Assembly (NCBI GenBank): GCA_964416315.1
Contig: CAYQDR010000044.1
Coordinates: forward strand, 1-32,642
Length of the DNA: 32,642 nucleotides
DNA from: CAYQDR01 sp964416315
GTDB taxonomy: Bacteria > Methylomirabilota > Methylomirabilia > Rokubacteriales > DASRDR01
Direction of reading: 5' to 3'
Program-made: the position numbers and the translations under genes
In this document: piece by piece, positions 23,362 to 29,828 of the stretch
Numbering within the stretch: the stretch's first letter is position 1
How the letters are laid out: each line of letters starts with the position of its first letter
Notes under the pieces: model-generated
What the model saw: the letters and a program-made list of their open reading frames with translations, nothing else
Database searches by the model: none
Told to the model about the DNA's origin: nothing

Positions 23362-24510
23362 GTGCGGCGCGCCCGCCCCGACTACCGGACGCTCCCGACC
23401 GAGCAGCCGAACCCCCGCACGCGCCACCTCGACCGGCTGAGCCCGCTCCGCCTGGTCGGCGCGATCGCCGCCGAGGACCGGCGGGCGGCCGCGAGCGTCG
23501 GCCGCGTCCTTCGACCGCTCGCCCGCGCGGTCGAGCTCGTCGCGGGGGCGCTGCGGGCCGGGGGCCGGCTCGTCTACGTGGGGGCGGGGAGCAGCGGCCG
23601 GCTCGGCGTGCTCGACGCGGCGGAGTGCCCACCGACCTTCGGGGTCCCGGCCAGCCGCGTGGTGGGTGTCGTGGCGGGCGGGCGCCGGGCCCTCACGCGC
23701 GCGGTCGAGGGCGCGGAGGACCGGGGGGCGGAGGCACGCCGCGCGCTCGCCCGGCTGCGCGTGGGTCCGCGGGACGTGGTCTGCGCCATCTGCGCGAGCG
23801 GGGTGACGCCCTTCGCCCTCGCGGGCCTCTCCGCCGCCCGGCGCCGCGGCGCGCGGACGCTGCTCGTGACGTGCGCGCCGTCGCCCGCCCTCCGGTCGCT
23901 CGCGGACGTCGTCATCGCGCCGCGGGTCGGGCCGGAGGTGCTGGCCGGCTCGACGCGGATGAAGGCCGGGGCCGCGACGAAGATGGTGCTGCACACGCTG
24001 ACCACCGGCGCGATGGTGCGGCTCGGCAAGGTCTACGGCAACCTGATGGTGGACGTACGCCCGACGACCCGGAAGCTCCGCGCCCGCGCGCGCGGGATCG
24101 TCTCCGCCCTCACCGGGCTGCGGCCGGCCGCCGCCCGCGGCCTCCTCGCGCGCGCCGGCGGCCGTCCGAAGGTCGCGGTCGTCATGCAGCGATGCCGCCT
24201 CGGGCCTGCGGGAGCGCGTCGCTGGCTCCGGGCGCACGGCGACGACCTCCGCGCCGCGCTCGAGCCCCCGCGCAGGGCGCCGAGAGCACGCCGGAGCGGT
24301 TTGCCCGTTCGCGCGCCCCAAGCCGAAGCGCTCCGAGCGCGTTCCCACCCCTCCGGGGTAGGTTCCCGGCCCGCGCGATCTTCCATCTGGTCGCGACGGC
24401 TCCGGCCTGCGGCCTCCGCGGCGTCGCTCCCTTCTCCGCGGGGGGAGGTTCGGCCCCCCGAAAGAAAGGGGGGCGAAGCCCCCCTCCGAGGATCACCCCG
24501 TGGCCGCTGA
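23362..24510 (+). CDS. murQ: N-acetylmuramic acid 6-phosphate etherase, with C-terminal extension
   Basis: Cleaves the lactyl ether of MurNAc-6-phosphate to give GlcNAc-6-phosphate and D-lactate in peptidoglycan recycling. The SIS-fold signatures are clear: TLPTEQPNPRT, YVGAGSSGRLGVLDAAECPP (E88), AVEGAED (E116/E119, one of which should match the second catalytic Glu), GSTRMKAGAATKMVLHTLTT and the VYGNLMVDVRPT segment. Homology ends near residue 300, the normal family length. The frame then runs another 82 codons through GC hairpin repeats before stopping inside the anmK start region, so the tail is probably a neutral addition. GTG 23362 follows an AGGGTGAG ribosome-binding sequence. Confidence 0.93.
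   Translation: MRRARPDYRTLPTEQPNPRTRHLDRLSPLRLVGAIAAEDRRAAASVGRVLRPLARAVELVAGALRAGGRLVYVGAGSSGRLGVLDAAECPPTFGVPASRVVGVVAGGRRALTRAVEGAEDRGAEARRALARLRVGPRDVVCAICASGVTPFALAGLSAARRRGARTLLVTCAPSPALRSLADVVIAPRVGPEVLAGSTRMKAGAATKMVLHTLTTGAMVRLGKVYGNLMVDVRPTTRKLRARARGIVSALTGLRPAAARGLLARAGGRPKVAVVMQRCRLGPAGARRWLRAHGDDLRAALEPPRRAPRARRSGLPVRAPQAEALRARSHPSGVGSRPARSSIWSRRLRPAASAASLPSPRGEVRPPERKGGEAPLRGSPRGR
24395..24490. repeat. Repeat-rich stretch inside the murQ tail, upstream of anmK
   Basis: Three structures are packed together. A family-2-like core at about 24400-24432 resembles 2628-2655. An inverted pair CGGGGGG (24439-24445) and CCCCCCG (24454-24460) follows. A family-1 hairpin at 24467-24485 (AGGGGGGC, GAA loop, GCCCCCCT) lies 14 bases before the anmK start. 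The stretch looks like intergenic repeat DNA into which the murQ frame reads. Confidence 0.65.
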
Positions 24511-25675
24511 CCCGCTCGCCGCGCTGCTCGCCCTCCGGGAGGTCGCCCCCCGGCGGATCGTCGGCCTCATGTCCGGGACGAGTGCCGACGGGGTGGACGC
24601 GGCGCTGGTCGAGGTGGAGGGCGCCGGGGAGGCGACGCGCGTCCGCCTGGTGGCCTTCCTGACACGGCCCTACGCGCCCGCGCTGCGGACGCGGGTGCTC
24701 GGTCTGGGCGAGGCCGGTGCCGCGGAGCTGCTCGACCTCCACTACCGCCTGGGCGAGGAGTTCGCCTGCGCGGCCCTGGCGGTCATCGAGCCGGCGCGGC
24801 GCCGCGGCGCCGCGGTCCACCTCGTCGGCTCGCACGGGCAGACCGCGCGCCACCACCCGCGGGGCGCCGCGCCCGCGGGGCGGGGCGCCACGCTCCAGGT
24901 CGGCGAGCCGGCGGTGATCGCCGAGCTGACCGGGTTGCCGGTGGTGGCGGACTTCCGGGCGCGCGACGTGGCCGCGGGGGGCGAGGGCGCGCCGCTCGTG
25001 CCGCTCGTGGACTGGCTGCTCTTCCGAGTCGCGGGCCGGGTGCGGGCGTGCCTCAACCTCGGGGGCATCGCAAACGTGACGGTGCTCGGCGACCGACTCG
25101 AGACCGTGCGCGCCTTCGACCTGGGTCCGGCGAACATGCCGCTCGACGCCGTCGTCCAGGCGTGGACCGGGGACGTCCAGGCGTTCGACCGGGAGGGCGC
25201 CCGCGCGGCCGCGGGGCGGGTGGATGCGGCGCTGGTCGCCGAGCTCCTCGGGCATCCCTTCCTCGCCGCCCCACCGCCGAAGTCCACGGGGCGCGAGACG
25301 TTCGGGCGGGGGTTCGTCGCCCCGCTCCTGGCTCGCTTCGCCGGGCGCGAGGCGGACCTCCTCGCGACCCTCACCCGCTTCGTCGGCGAGGCGGTGGCCG
25401 ACGGACTCCGGCGCCACGTATCCGAGCGGATCGACGAGCTGCTCGTCTCGGGCGGCGGGGTGCGGAACCGCACTCTCATGCGCGCGCTCGGCGAGACCCT
25501 GGCGCCAGTGCCGGTGCGCTCCCTCGACGCCGCGGCCGGGATGGACCCCGACGCCAAGGAGGCCGTCGCGTTCGCGGTCCTCGCGAACGAGACCCTGTTC
25601 GGGCGCCCCGGGAACCTCCCCGCCGCGACCGGCGCCGCCGGGCTCCGGGTCCTCGGGAAGATCGTCCTGCCGTGA
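24500..25675 (+). CDS. anmK: Anhydro-N-acetylmuramic acid kinase
   Basis: Phosphorylates and opens 1,6-anhydro-MurNAc released by lytic transglycosylases to give MurNAc-6-phosphate, the MurQ substrate. The 391 residues have the family length. Signatures are GLMSGTSADGVDAALVEVEG (22-41), GSHGQT (110-115), DFRARDVAAGGEGAPLVP, LNLGGIANVTVL, KSTGRETFG, SGGGVRN and DAKEAVAFAVLANETL. The phosphate loop usually read as FDTGPGN is FDLGPAN (206-212). The GTG start overlaps the murQ frame by 11 bases in another frame, and a GAGG sequence precedes it. Confidence 0.96.
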   Translation: MAADPLAALLALREVAPRRIVGLMSGTSADGVDAALVEVEGAGEATRVRLVAFLTRPYAPALRTRVLGLGEAGAAELLDLHYRLGEEFACAALAVIEPARRRGAAVHLVGSHGQTARHHPRGAAPAGRGATLQVGEPAVIAELTGLPVVADFRARDVAAGGEGAPLVPLVDWLLFRVAGRVRACLNLGGIANVTVLGDRLETVRAFDLGPANMPLDAVVQAWTGDVQAFDREGARAAAGRVDAALVAELLGHPFLAAPPPKSTGRETFGRGFVAPLLARFAGREADLLATLTRFVGEAVADGLRRHVSERIDELLVSGGGVRNRTLMRALGETLAPVPVRSLDAAAGMDPDAKEAVAFAVLANETLFGRPGNLPAATGAAGLRVLGKIVLP

Positions 25676-26367
25676 CGCTCCCCGGCGGGAGGACGCTCCT
25701 TCCCCGGGCCGTCCCCTACGTCCCCCAGTTCGCGAGCCCGGAGCTTACCGCCGACATCCTGGCCGGCCGGCTCGACCCGGCCGCGGATCCCCGGTGGGCG
25801 GAGTCCGGCTACCCGAGCGTGGGGGCGTACGCGTTCTGGGCGCCGCGACTCTGCGGGATCGCGTGTCTCATGATGGGCATCCGCGCGGTCCGGCCGGCCT
25901 TCGCCGGGTCGCTCGCGGGGCTCGCGACCGAGTGCGCCGGCGAGGGCGGCTACGTGCTCTGGGACGCGGCCGGCCGGTGGGTGGACTACGGGTGGGTCTA
26001 CGAGCCGATGCTGCGGGTGGCGCGCCGCTACGGGCTCGAGGGCGCCGTCTCGACCGCGCTCGGTTTCGAGGACGTGTGCGCGGCAGTGCTGCAGGACGTG
26101 CTCGTGATCGCCTCGGTGAATCCGAGCCACGTGCGCGGCGAGCGCCTCGACGAGCCACTCGACCCGGGTGGCCACCTCGTGGTCGTCTTGGGGTTCGACG
26201 CTGCGGGCGGGCAGTGCGAGGCGGTGCTCTGCCACAACCCTTCGGGGACGACCGCGACGACGCGGGAGGCGGGGCGGGTCGAGGCTGCGGTCTTCCGCCG
26301 GGCGTTCGCCGGTCGGGGGCTCCTCCTCTGGCCGGCCGGTTCCCCTCTGGGGGCGAGGACGGGGTGA
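25672..26367 (+). CDS. C39-like cysteine peptidase
   Basis: A 231-residue protein with a papain-like C39 pattern. Q19 (VPYVPQFASP) could form the oxyanion hole. C61 in LCGIAC sits where family members have the catalytic Cys of CGPAS, H168 lies in GGHLVVVLGFD and N189 in CHNPSG. The GTG overlaps the anmK stop (GTGA), so it belongs to the murQ-anmK unit. There is no signal peptide or ABC-transporter fusion, so a bacteriocin-leader role is unlikely. Cytosolic cleavage of muropeptide stems is an attractive inference but unproven. Confidence 0.8.
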   Translation: MTLPGGRTLLPRAVPYVPQFASPELTADILAGRLDPAADPRWAESGYPSVGAYAFWAPRLCGIACLMMGIRAVRPAFAGSLAGLATECAGEGGYVLWDAAGRWVDYGWVYEPMLRVARRYGLEGAVSTALGFEDVCAAVLQDVLVIASVNPSHVRGERLDEPLDPGGHLVVVLGFDAAGGQCEAVLCHNPSGTTATTREAGRVEAAVFRRAFAGRGLLLWPAGSPLGARTG

Positions 26368-26375
26368 GGGGGTTC
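26342..26375. terminator. Element between convergent C39 gene and small minus-strand gene
   Basis: A CCCTC...GAGG pairing is followed by CGGGGTGAGGGG at 26360-26371 and GTTC. This repeats the radC/pyrD intergenic element at 13881-13911, and it also sits between two convergent genes (it overlaps the last codons of the C39 gene). A role in ending transcription is inferred from position. Confidence 0.4.
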
Positions 26376-26378
26376 GCC

Positions 26379-26738
26379 TCAGAGATCCGGGAACAGCAAG
26401 GGCTGCTCGGCGCCGACGCGCCGCGCCTTCCGGGCGCGCGGGGCCTTCGTGGCTCGCGGTTTCGCCGGCGGGTGGCGCCGCTTCCGCGCGGGGAGGGTCC
26501 ACCCCTTCTGGCGGGCGATCTTGTCCCCCTGCTTGATGACGAGGAGGTCTACGAGGCGGGCCAGCGGGTGGCCGAGGAGGGTCAGGTACTTCAGCCAGTA
26601 GCGCGGGGTGAAGGCGAGCGTGCGCATCTCGTCGAGGGCGAGGGCGAGCGCGGCGCGGTCGCCCTTGCGCGCGGCGACACGCAGCCGGTCGAGGATGCGG
26701 CCCTGACTCGTGCGGCCCCGGGCGGTTCCGCCGCTCAC
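26379..26738 (-). CDS. Small basic protein of unknown function
   Basis: A 119-residue protein, second in a two-gene unit. The first 80 residues are helical (GRILDRLRVAARKGDRAALA, LAFTPRYWLKYLTLLGHPLA). The C-terminal 40 are rich in Lys, Arg, Ala and Pro, like nucleic-acid-binding tails. The GTG start overlaps the stop of the upstream small gene (GTGA), which supports it over the much longer open frame upstream. I do not recognise the family. Confidence 0.6.
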   Translation of the reverse strand: MSGGTARGRTSQGRILDRLRVAARKGDRAALALALDEMRTLAFTPRYWLKYLTLLGHPLARLVDLLVIKQGDKIARQKGWTLPARKRRHPPAKPRATKAPRARKARRVGAEQPLLFPDL

Positions 26739-26929
26739 GGCCGGGGCTGCCGCTCGCGGCGAACGATCCGCACCGCGCCGACCGCCACGAGGACCAGGCC
26801 CGCGGCGGTCAGGAGCCCCTGCTTCCAGCCGAATCCCGGGAAGCCGCCGACGTTGATGAGATCGGCGGTCAGACCGAGGATGGCCAGTGCGGTCCCGGCG
26901 ACGAGAGCGACCCAGTCCAGCGCGCGCAT
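26735..26929 (-). CDS. Small two-segment membrane protein
   Basis: A 64-residue protein with two hydrophobic segments (DWVALVAGTALAILGLTADL and LLTAAGLVLVAVGAVRIV) joined by a GGFPGFGWKQ loop and ending in basic residues. A strong GAGGAGG ribosome-binding sequence precedes the ATG at 26929. A minus-strand TACAAT -10 lies at 26962-26957. No family is recognised. It is translationally coupled to the downstream basic protein. Confidence 0.75.
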   Translation of the reverse strand: MRALDWVALVAGTALAILGLTADLINVGGFPGFGWKQGLLTAAGLVLVAVGAVRIVRRERQPRP

Positions 26930-26956
26930 CGGACCTCCTCGCGGTCCGCCCGGCGT

Positions 26957-26962
26957 ATTGTA
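26957..26962 (-). promoter_or_regulatory. -10 element for the small minus-strand operon
   Basis: TACAAT on the minus strand (26962 to 26957), about 30 bases before the ATG at 26929. A convincing -35 was not found. Confidence 0.45.
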
Positions 26963-26986
26963 GCACGCGCCCTCGCGCCGTCCGGG

Positions 26987-27015
26987 TTGGCCGCGGCGGT
27001 CGCCGGTTGTAAACT
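26987..27015 (+). promoter_or_regulatory. Promoter for the hydroxyisobutyrate dehydrogenase-like gene
   Basis: TTGGCC (26987-26992) and TAAACT (27010-27015) are spaced by 17 bases, each two mismatches from consensus. This is the most AT-rich spot of the intergenic region and lies about 78 bases before the ATG. Confidence 0.5.
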
Positions 27016-27092
27016 GAAAGCAGGTGGTCGCGCGAGGCGGCCAGCGGGTCCACCCGAGAGCGCCCGAGGGAGCCGGCGCAGGGAGCCGAGGC

Positions 27093-27986
27093 ATGACGCA
27101 GATCGGGTTCGTCGGGATCGGGAACATGGGACTCCCCATGGCCACGAACCTCATCAAGGCGGGCTACCCGGTCGAGGCTTACGACATGCGGCGCGAGGCG
27201 GTCGAGGCTGTCGTGGCCCGCGGCGCCACGGCCGGGGGCTCGACGGCGGAGGTCGCGGGGCGGGTGGAGGTGCTGATCACGATGCTCCCCAACTCCCCGG
27301 ACGTCGAGGCCGCGTACCTGGGTCCGAAGGGCGTGCTGGAGGGGGCCCGACCGGGCCTCCTCTGCATCGACATGAGCACCATCGACCCCGCGGCGACCCG
27401 CCGGGTCGGCGAGCGGCTGGCCGCCAAGGGGGTCCGGATGATCGACGCCCCCGTCTCCGGGGCGGTGCCGCGGGCGGTCGAGGGGACGCTCACCATCATG
27501 GTCGGCGGCGAGGCAGCCGTCTTCGAGACGGCGCGGTCGATCCTGCGTGCCATGGGATCGAACGTGATCCACGTCGGTCCCCTGGGCTCGGGCGAGGTCG
27601 CGAAGATCTGCAACAACCTGATCGCCGGGGTCGCGATGATCGCCGTGGCCGAGGCCTTCACGATCGGGCTCCGGGCGGGCGTGGATCCCAAGGTGCTCCA
27701 CGAGGTGATCAGCAAGAGCTCGGGGAACTGCTGGTCCCTCGAGCACAACTGCCCGGTGCCCGGGCTCACGCCCAGGGCCGCGTCGAACCAGGCCTACGCC
27801 CCGGGTTTCATGACGGACCTCATGGCGAAGGACCTGTCGCTGGCGCGGGCCGCGGCGCGCGACCTGGGCGCGACCTGTTTCACGGGGACCCTGGCGCACG
27901 AACTCTACACCCTCGCGAGCCGCCACGGCCTCGGGCGCCGGGACTTCTCGTCGGTGATCCAGCTCCTGACCGCGACCGGGCGCTGA
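27093..27986 (+). CDS. NAD(P)-dependent 3-hydroxyisobutyrate dehydrogenase family protein
   Basis: A 297-residue beta-hydroxyacid dehydrogenase. The N-terminal Rossmann motif is IGFVGIGNMGLPMATNLIKA, and the substrate-binding motif is MIDAPVSGAVPRAVEGTL. The catalytic lysine is K171 in GSGEVAKICNNL. The cofactor/substrate C-terminal segment has GFMTDLMAKDLSLA. SSGNCWSLEHNCPVPG is close to true 3-hydroxyisobutyrate dehydrogenases (valine breakdown), but 2-hydroxy-3-oxopropionate reductase and related enzymes share the fold, so the substrate is open. ATG 27093 follows GGGAG/GAGG. The next gene starts 33 bases later. Confidence 0.92.
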   Translation: MTQIGFVGIGNMGLPMATNLIKAGYPVEAYDMRREAVEAVVARGATAGGSTAEVAGRVEVLITMLPNSPDVEAAYLGPKGVLEGARPGLLCIDMSTIDPAATRRVGERLAAKGVRMIDAPVSGAVPRAVEGTLTIMVGGEAAVFETARSILRAMGSNVIHVGPLGSGEVAKICNNLIAGVAMIAVAEAFTIGLRAGVDPKVLHEVISKSSGNCWSLEHNCPVPGLTPRAASNQAYAPGFMTDLMAKDLSLARAAARDLGATCFTGTLAHELYTLASRHGLGRRDFSSVIQLLTATGR

Positions 27987-28018
27987 GGTCGGCAGGGCCG
28001 GTCGCCCGGAGGCGTGCG

Positions 28019-28453
28019 ATGTTGACGCGGGCGACCCGATCGAGTGTCGTGAAAGTGACGCTGGGGGTGCTCGTCGTCCTCGGGGCCACCGCCGGCGCGG
28101 CGCAGCAGCCACCGAGCGTCGGGGTGGAGGCCCCCCGGCCCGACCGTCCCCCCGCCGAGTTGGGGCTCGAGCCGACACAGCCGCCCGAGCAGCAGGGGGC
28201 GCGCGAGCAGGAGTTCTACCCCGGGCGGGTCAGGAGCCGCCACGAACCCGCCTTCATCACTCCGTTCGTCGGCACCGCGCCGGTTTCCCGGCGGTCGGCC
28301 GTGAAGTTCGGGCTGAGCGGCTGGACGGCCCCCGCGCTCCCCTTCGACATGCCGGAGGCGAGCGGGGGGTTCGCGTTCGGGCTGACGGTGCTCTGGGGGG
28401 TGCCGGTCGCCGAGGAGAAAGCGCCGGAGGCGATGCCGTCCGGGGAGCGCTGA
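28019..28453 (+). CDS. Exported protein of unknown function
   Basis: A 144-residue protein with a Sec signal peptide (SVVKVTLGVLVVLGATAGAA, cleavage probably after AGAA). A Pro/Glu-rich middle and a more conserved-looking C-terminal part follow (EPAFITPFVGTAPVSRRSAV; GGFAFGLTVLWGVPV). A GGAGG ribosome-binding sequence lies 6 bases before the ATG. It is downstream of the dehydrogenase gene on the same strand, with no visible functional link. No family recognised. Confidence 0.75.
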   Translation: MLTRATRSSVVKVTLGVLVVLGATAGAAQQPPSVGVEAPRPDRPPAELGLEPTQPPEQQGAREQEFYPGRVRSRHEPAFITPFVGTAPVSRRSAVKFGLSGWTAPALPFDMPEASGGFAFGLTVLWGVPVAEEKAPEAMPSGER

Positions 28454-28466
28454 CGGCGAGGGCGGC

Positions 28467-28709
28467 TCAGCCCTTCGCCAGGCGCTCGATGTCGCGCTTG
28501 GGCAGCCCCTCGAGTCGGCCGAGCAGCGCCTTCACGCGACGCTCGGAGGTGTGGTCCGCGAGGATCCGGCGCCTCGAGCGCGTGCCGTTCACGATGAAGG
28601 CCACCCAGTCGTCCAGGTTCGGTGTCCCCCGCCACTGAATCACGAGACCACTCGATTTCAGTTTCTTCCGTCCTTCGGATTTGGCCAGGGGCTTTCGCGG
28701 GACCTCCAT
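28467..28709 (-). CDS. Small basic protein of unknown function
   Basis: An 80-residue protein starting MEVPRKPLAKSEGRKKLKSS, with a WVAFIVNGTRSRRRIL core and a helical, charged C-terminus (RRVKALLGRLEGLPKRDIER). ATG 28709 has a GGAGG ribosome-binding sequence 5 bases upstream and was preferred to a TTG at 28763. It is convergent with the exported-protein gene (13-base gap). A plausible promoter lies at 28801-28771. The length and basic character would suit a DNA-binding regulator, but no known motif is visible. Confidence 0.65.
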   Translation of the reverse strand: MEVPRKPLAKSEGRKKLKSSGLVIQWRGTPNLDDWVAFIVNGTRSRRRILADHTSERRVKALLGRLEGLPKRDIERLAKG

Positions 28710-28770
28710 CACATCCTCCGGCGTGACCGCGGGCGATGAAGTGAAGCGGGACGATGCCGTCAACGCCCTC

Positions 28771-28801
28771 TATAAATCGTCCGCGACCGCATCCGTGTCA
28801 A
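28771..28801 (-). promoter_or_regulatory. Possible promoter for the small basic protein gene
   Basis: On the minus strand a perfect -35 TTGACA (28801 to 28796) is followed by TTTATA (28776 to 28771) with a 19-base spacer, longer than ideal. The AT-rich hexamer stands out locally, and the start codon is about 60 bases downstream. Confidence 0.45.
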
Positions 28802-29043
28802 GAGTTTGTTTCGTCAATGACGATGCGCCTCCGCGATCGAGAGGGCGCGCGGCGAGCGGATTCTTCGGGCGATCGCACACGCGACCCTCATGGATCACGG
28901 TCTGATGCGGCGCCGCGGGGCGTGCATGCGCGGAAGGCGCGCCGAACGCGGGGGAGCGCAGACGGTGGATGAGTGTGGATAAGTGGATAACTTTGCCGGG
29001 CCGACGACCCACGCGTCGACATCACGGTCGTGGCGCACGCGAC
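28802..29043. other. Intergenic region with no supported gene
   Basis: Together with the promoter region this makes a gap of about 330 bases without a convincing gene. Open frames here are short, lack ribosome-binding sequences and show no recognisable protein pattern. Its notable content is the DnaA-box-like cluster at 28964-28990, just after the end of the truncated synthase gene on the minus strand. Confidence 0.6.
28964..28990 (-). promoter_or_regulatory. Cluster of DnaA-box-like sites
   Basis: On the minus strand TTATCCACA (28982 to 28974) is a perfect DnaA box. Directly adjacent, TTATCCACT (28990 to 28982) has one mismatch, and TCATCCACC (28972 to 28964) has two. The three lie in the same orientation with 8-10 base spacing. 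Perfect boxes are rare by chance in DNA this GC-rich. Without dnaA, dnaN or an AT-rich unwinding region nearby, an origin call is not justified. Confidence 0.5.
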
Positions 29044-29825
29044 TCACCGCCCCGTGCGGTGTCGCGCGATGTTCGCCTGCGTGAGCGGGCTCGCCAGGCC
29101 GCGCACCGCGACGTCGACGCAGGCGACGGTGCCCGCCTTCGTGGCACGCTCGAGCGCGGGGCGGAGATCCGCGGGGTGCGTCACGTGGACGCCGACCCCG
29201 CCCATGCCCTCGACGACCCGGTCGTAGCGCACCGGGCCGAGCTCGACGCCGCTCGTCCGGTCGTAGAACGCCGCCTGGAGTTCCCGCTCCATCCCCCAGC
29301 CGCTGTCGTTGCCCACGACCACGATGACCGGGGCGTTGAAGCGGAGCGCCGTGTGCAGTTCCCACCCGTGCATGGCGAACCCGCCGTCGCCGATGAGGAT
29401 CACGACCGCCGCCTCCGGCCGAGCGAGCTTCGCCGCGATCCCAAATGGGATCGCCGCCCCGACCGTGCCCATGGGGCCGAGCCGGAGCCAGGAGGCCGGC
29501 CGGCGGATGACCTCCCGCGCCGCGGGGTTCAGCAGAGGGTCAGCGTACCCGAAGCAGAGGGCGTGGTCGTCGGAGAGGGCGCCGCGCGCCAGGCCGACCG
29601 TGAAGCAGGGGATCCCCGTCGCCTCGACGAGGTTCCGCAGCGCCTCCCCCCCCCCCCCCCAGAAGACTCCGCTCCCCGCGACGATCACGGGCCGCGCCGC
29701 GGCGCGGAGGCGATCGAGCAGCGCCTCGACGGCGGCCGCGGAGGCCGCCGGACGCTCGGGACGAACCGGGGGTGCGAGCGGAACGGCCGCTTCGTCCACT
29801 TCGGCCGAGAGCACGTCCACCGGGA
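29044..29825 (-). pseudogene. Truncated thiamine-diphosphate enzyme (acetolactate-synthase-like)
   Basis: The frame encodes parts of a ThDP enzyme of the acetolactate synthase family. It begins abruptly at IPVDVLSAEVDEAA, which in intact relatives lies about 160-170 residues in, so the N-terminal PYR domain is missing. The middle domain starts normally (ARPVIVAGSGVFWGGGG, PCFTVGLARGALSDDHAL) but jumps near 29500 from DPLLNPAAREV to ASWLRLGPMGTVGAAIPFG. About 110-130 residues are lost in frame. The C-terminal ThDP site is kept (GDGGFAMHGWE to VVGND). A 15-base G tract encodes the glycine run. The head abuts the next truncated gene. Probably a pseudogene or an assembly product. Confidence 0.8.
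29646..29660. repeat. Homopolymer of 15 C
   Basis: An uninterrupted run of 15 C on the plus strand (15 G in the coding strand of the synthase-like fragment) encodes consecutive glycines. A change of one base would break the frame. It could reflect slippage in the cell, sequencing error or decay. Confidence 0.95.
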
Positions 29826-29828
29826 TCG

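Noticed and set aside
28764..29043. Replication origin (oriC)
   Set aside because: Only three box-like sites, no AT-rich unwinding element and none of dnaA, dnaN, gyrB or rpmH nearby. Kept as a DnaA-box cluster only.
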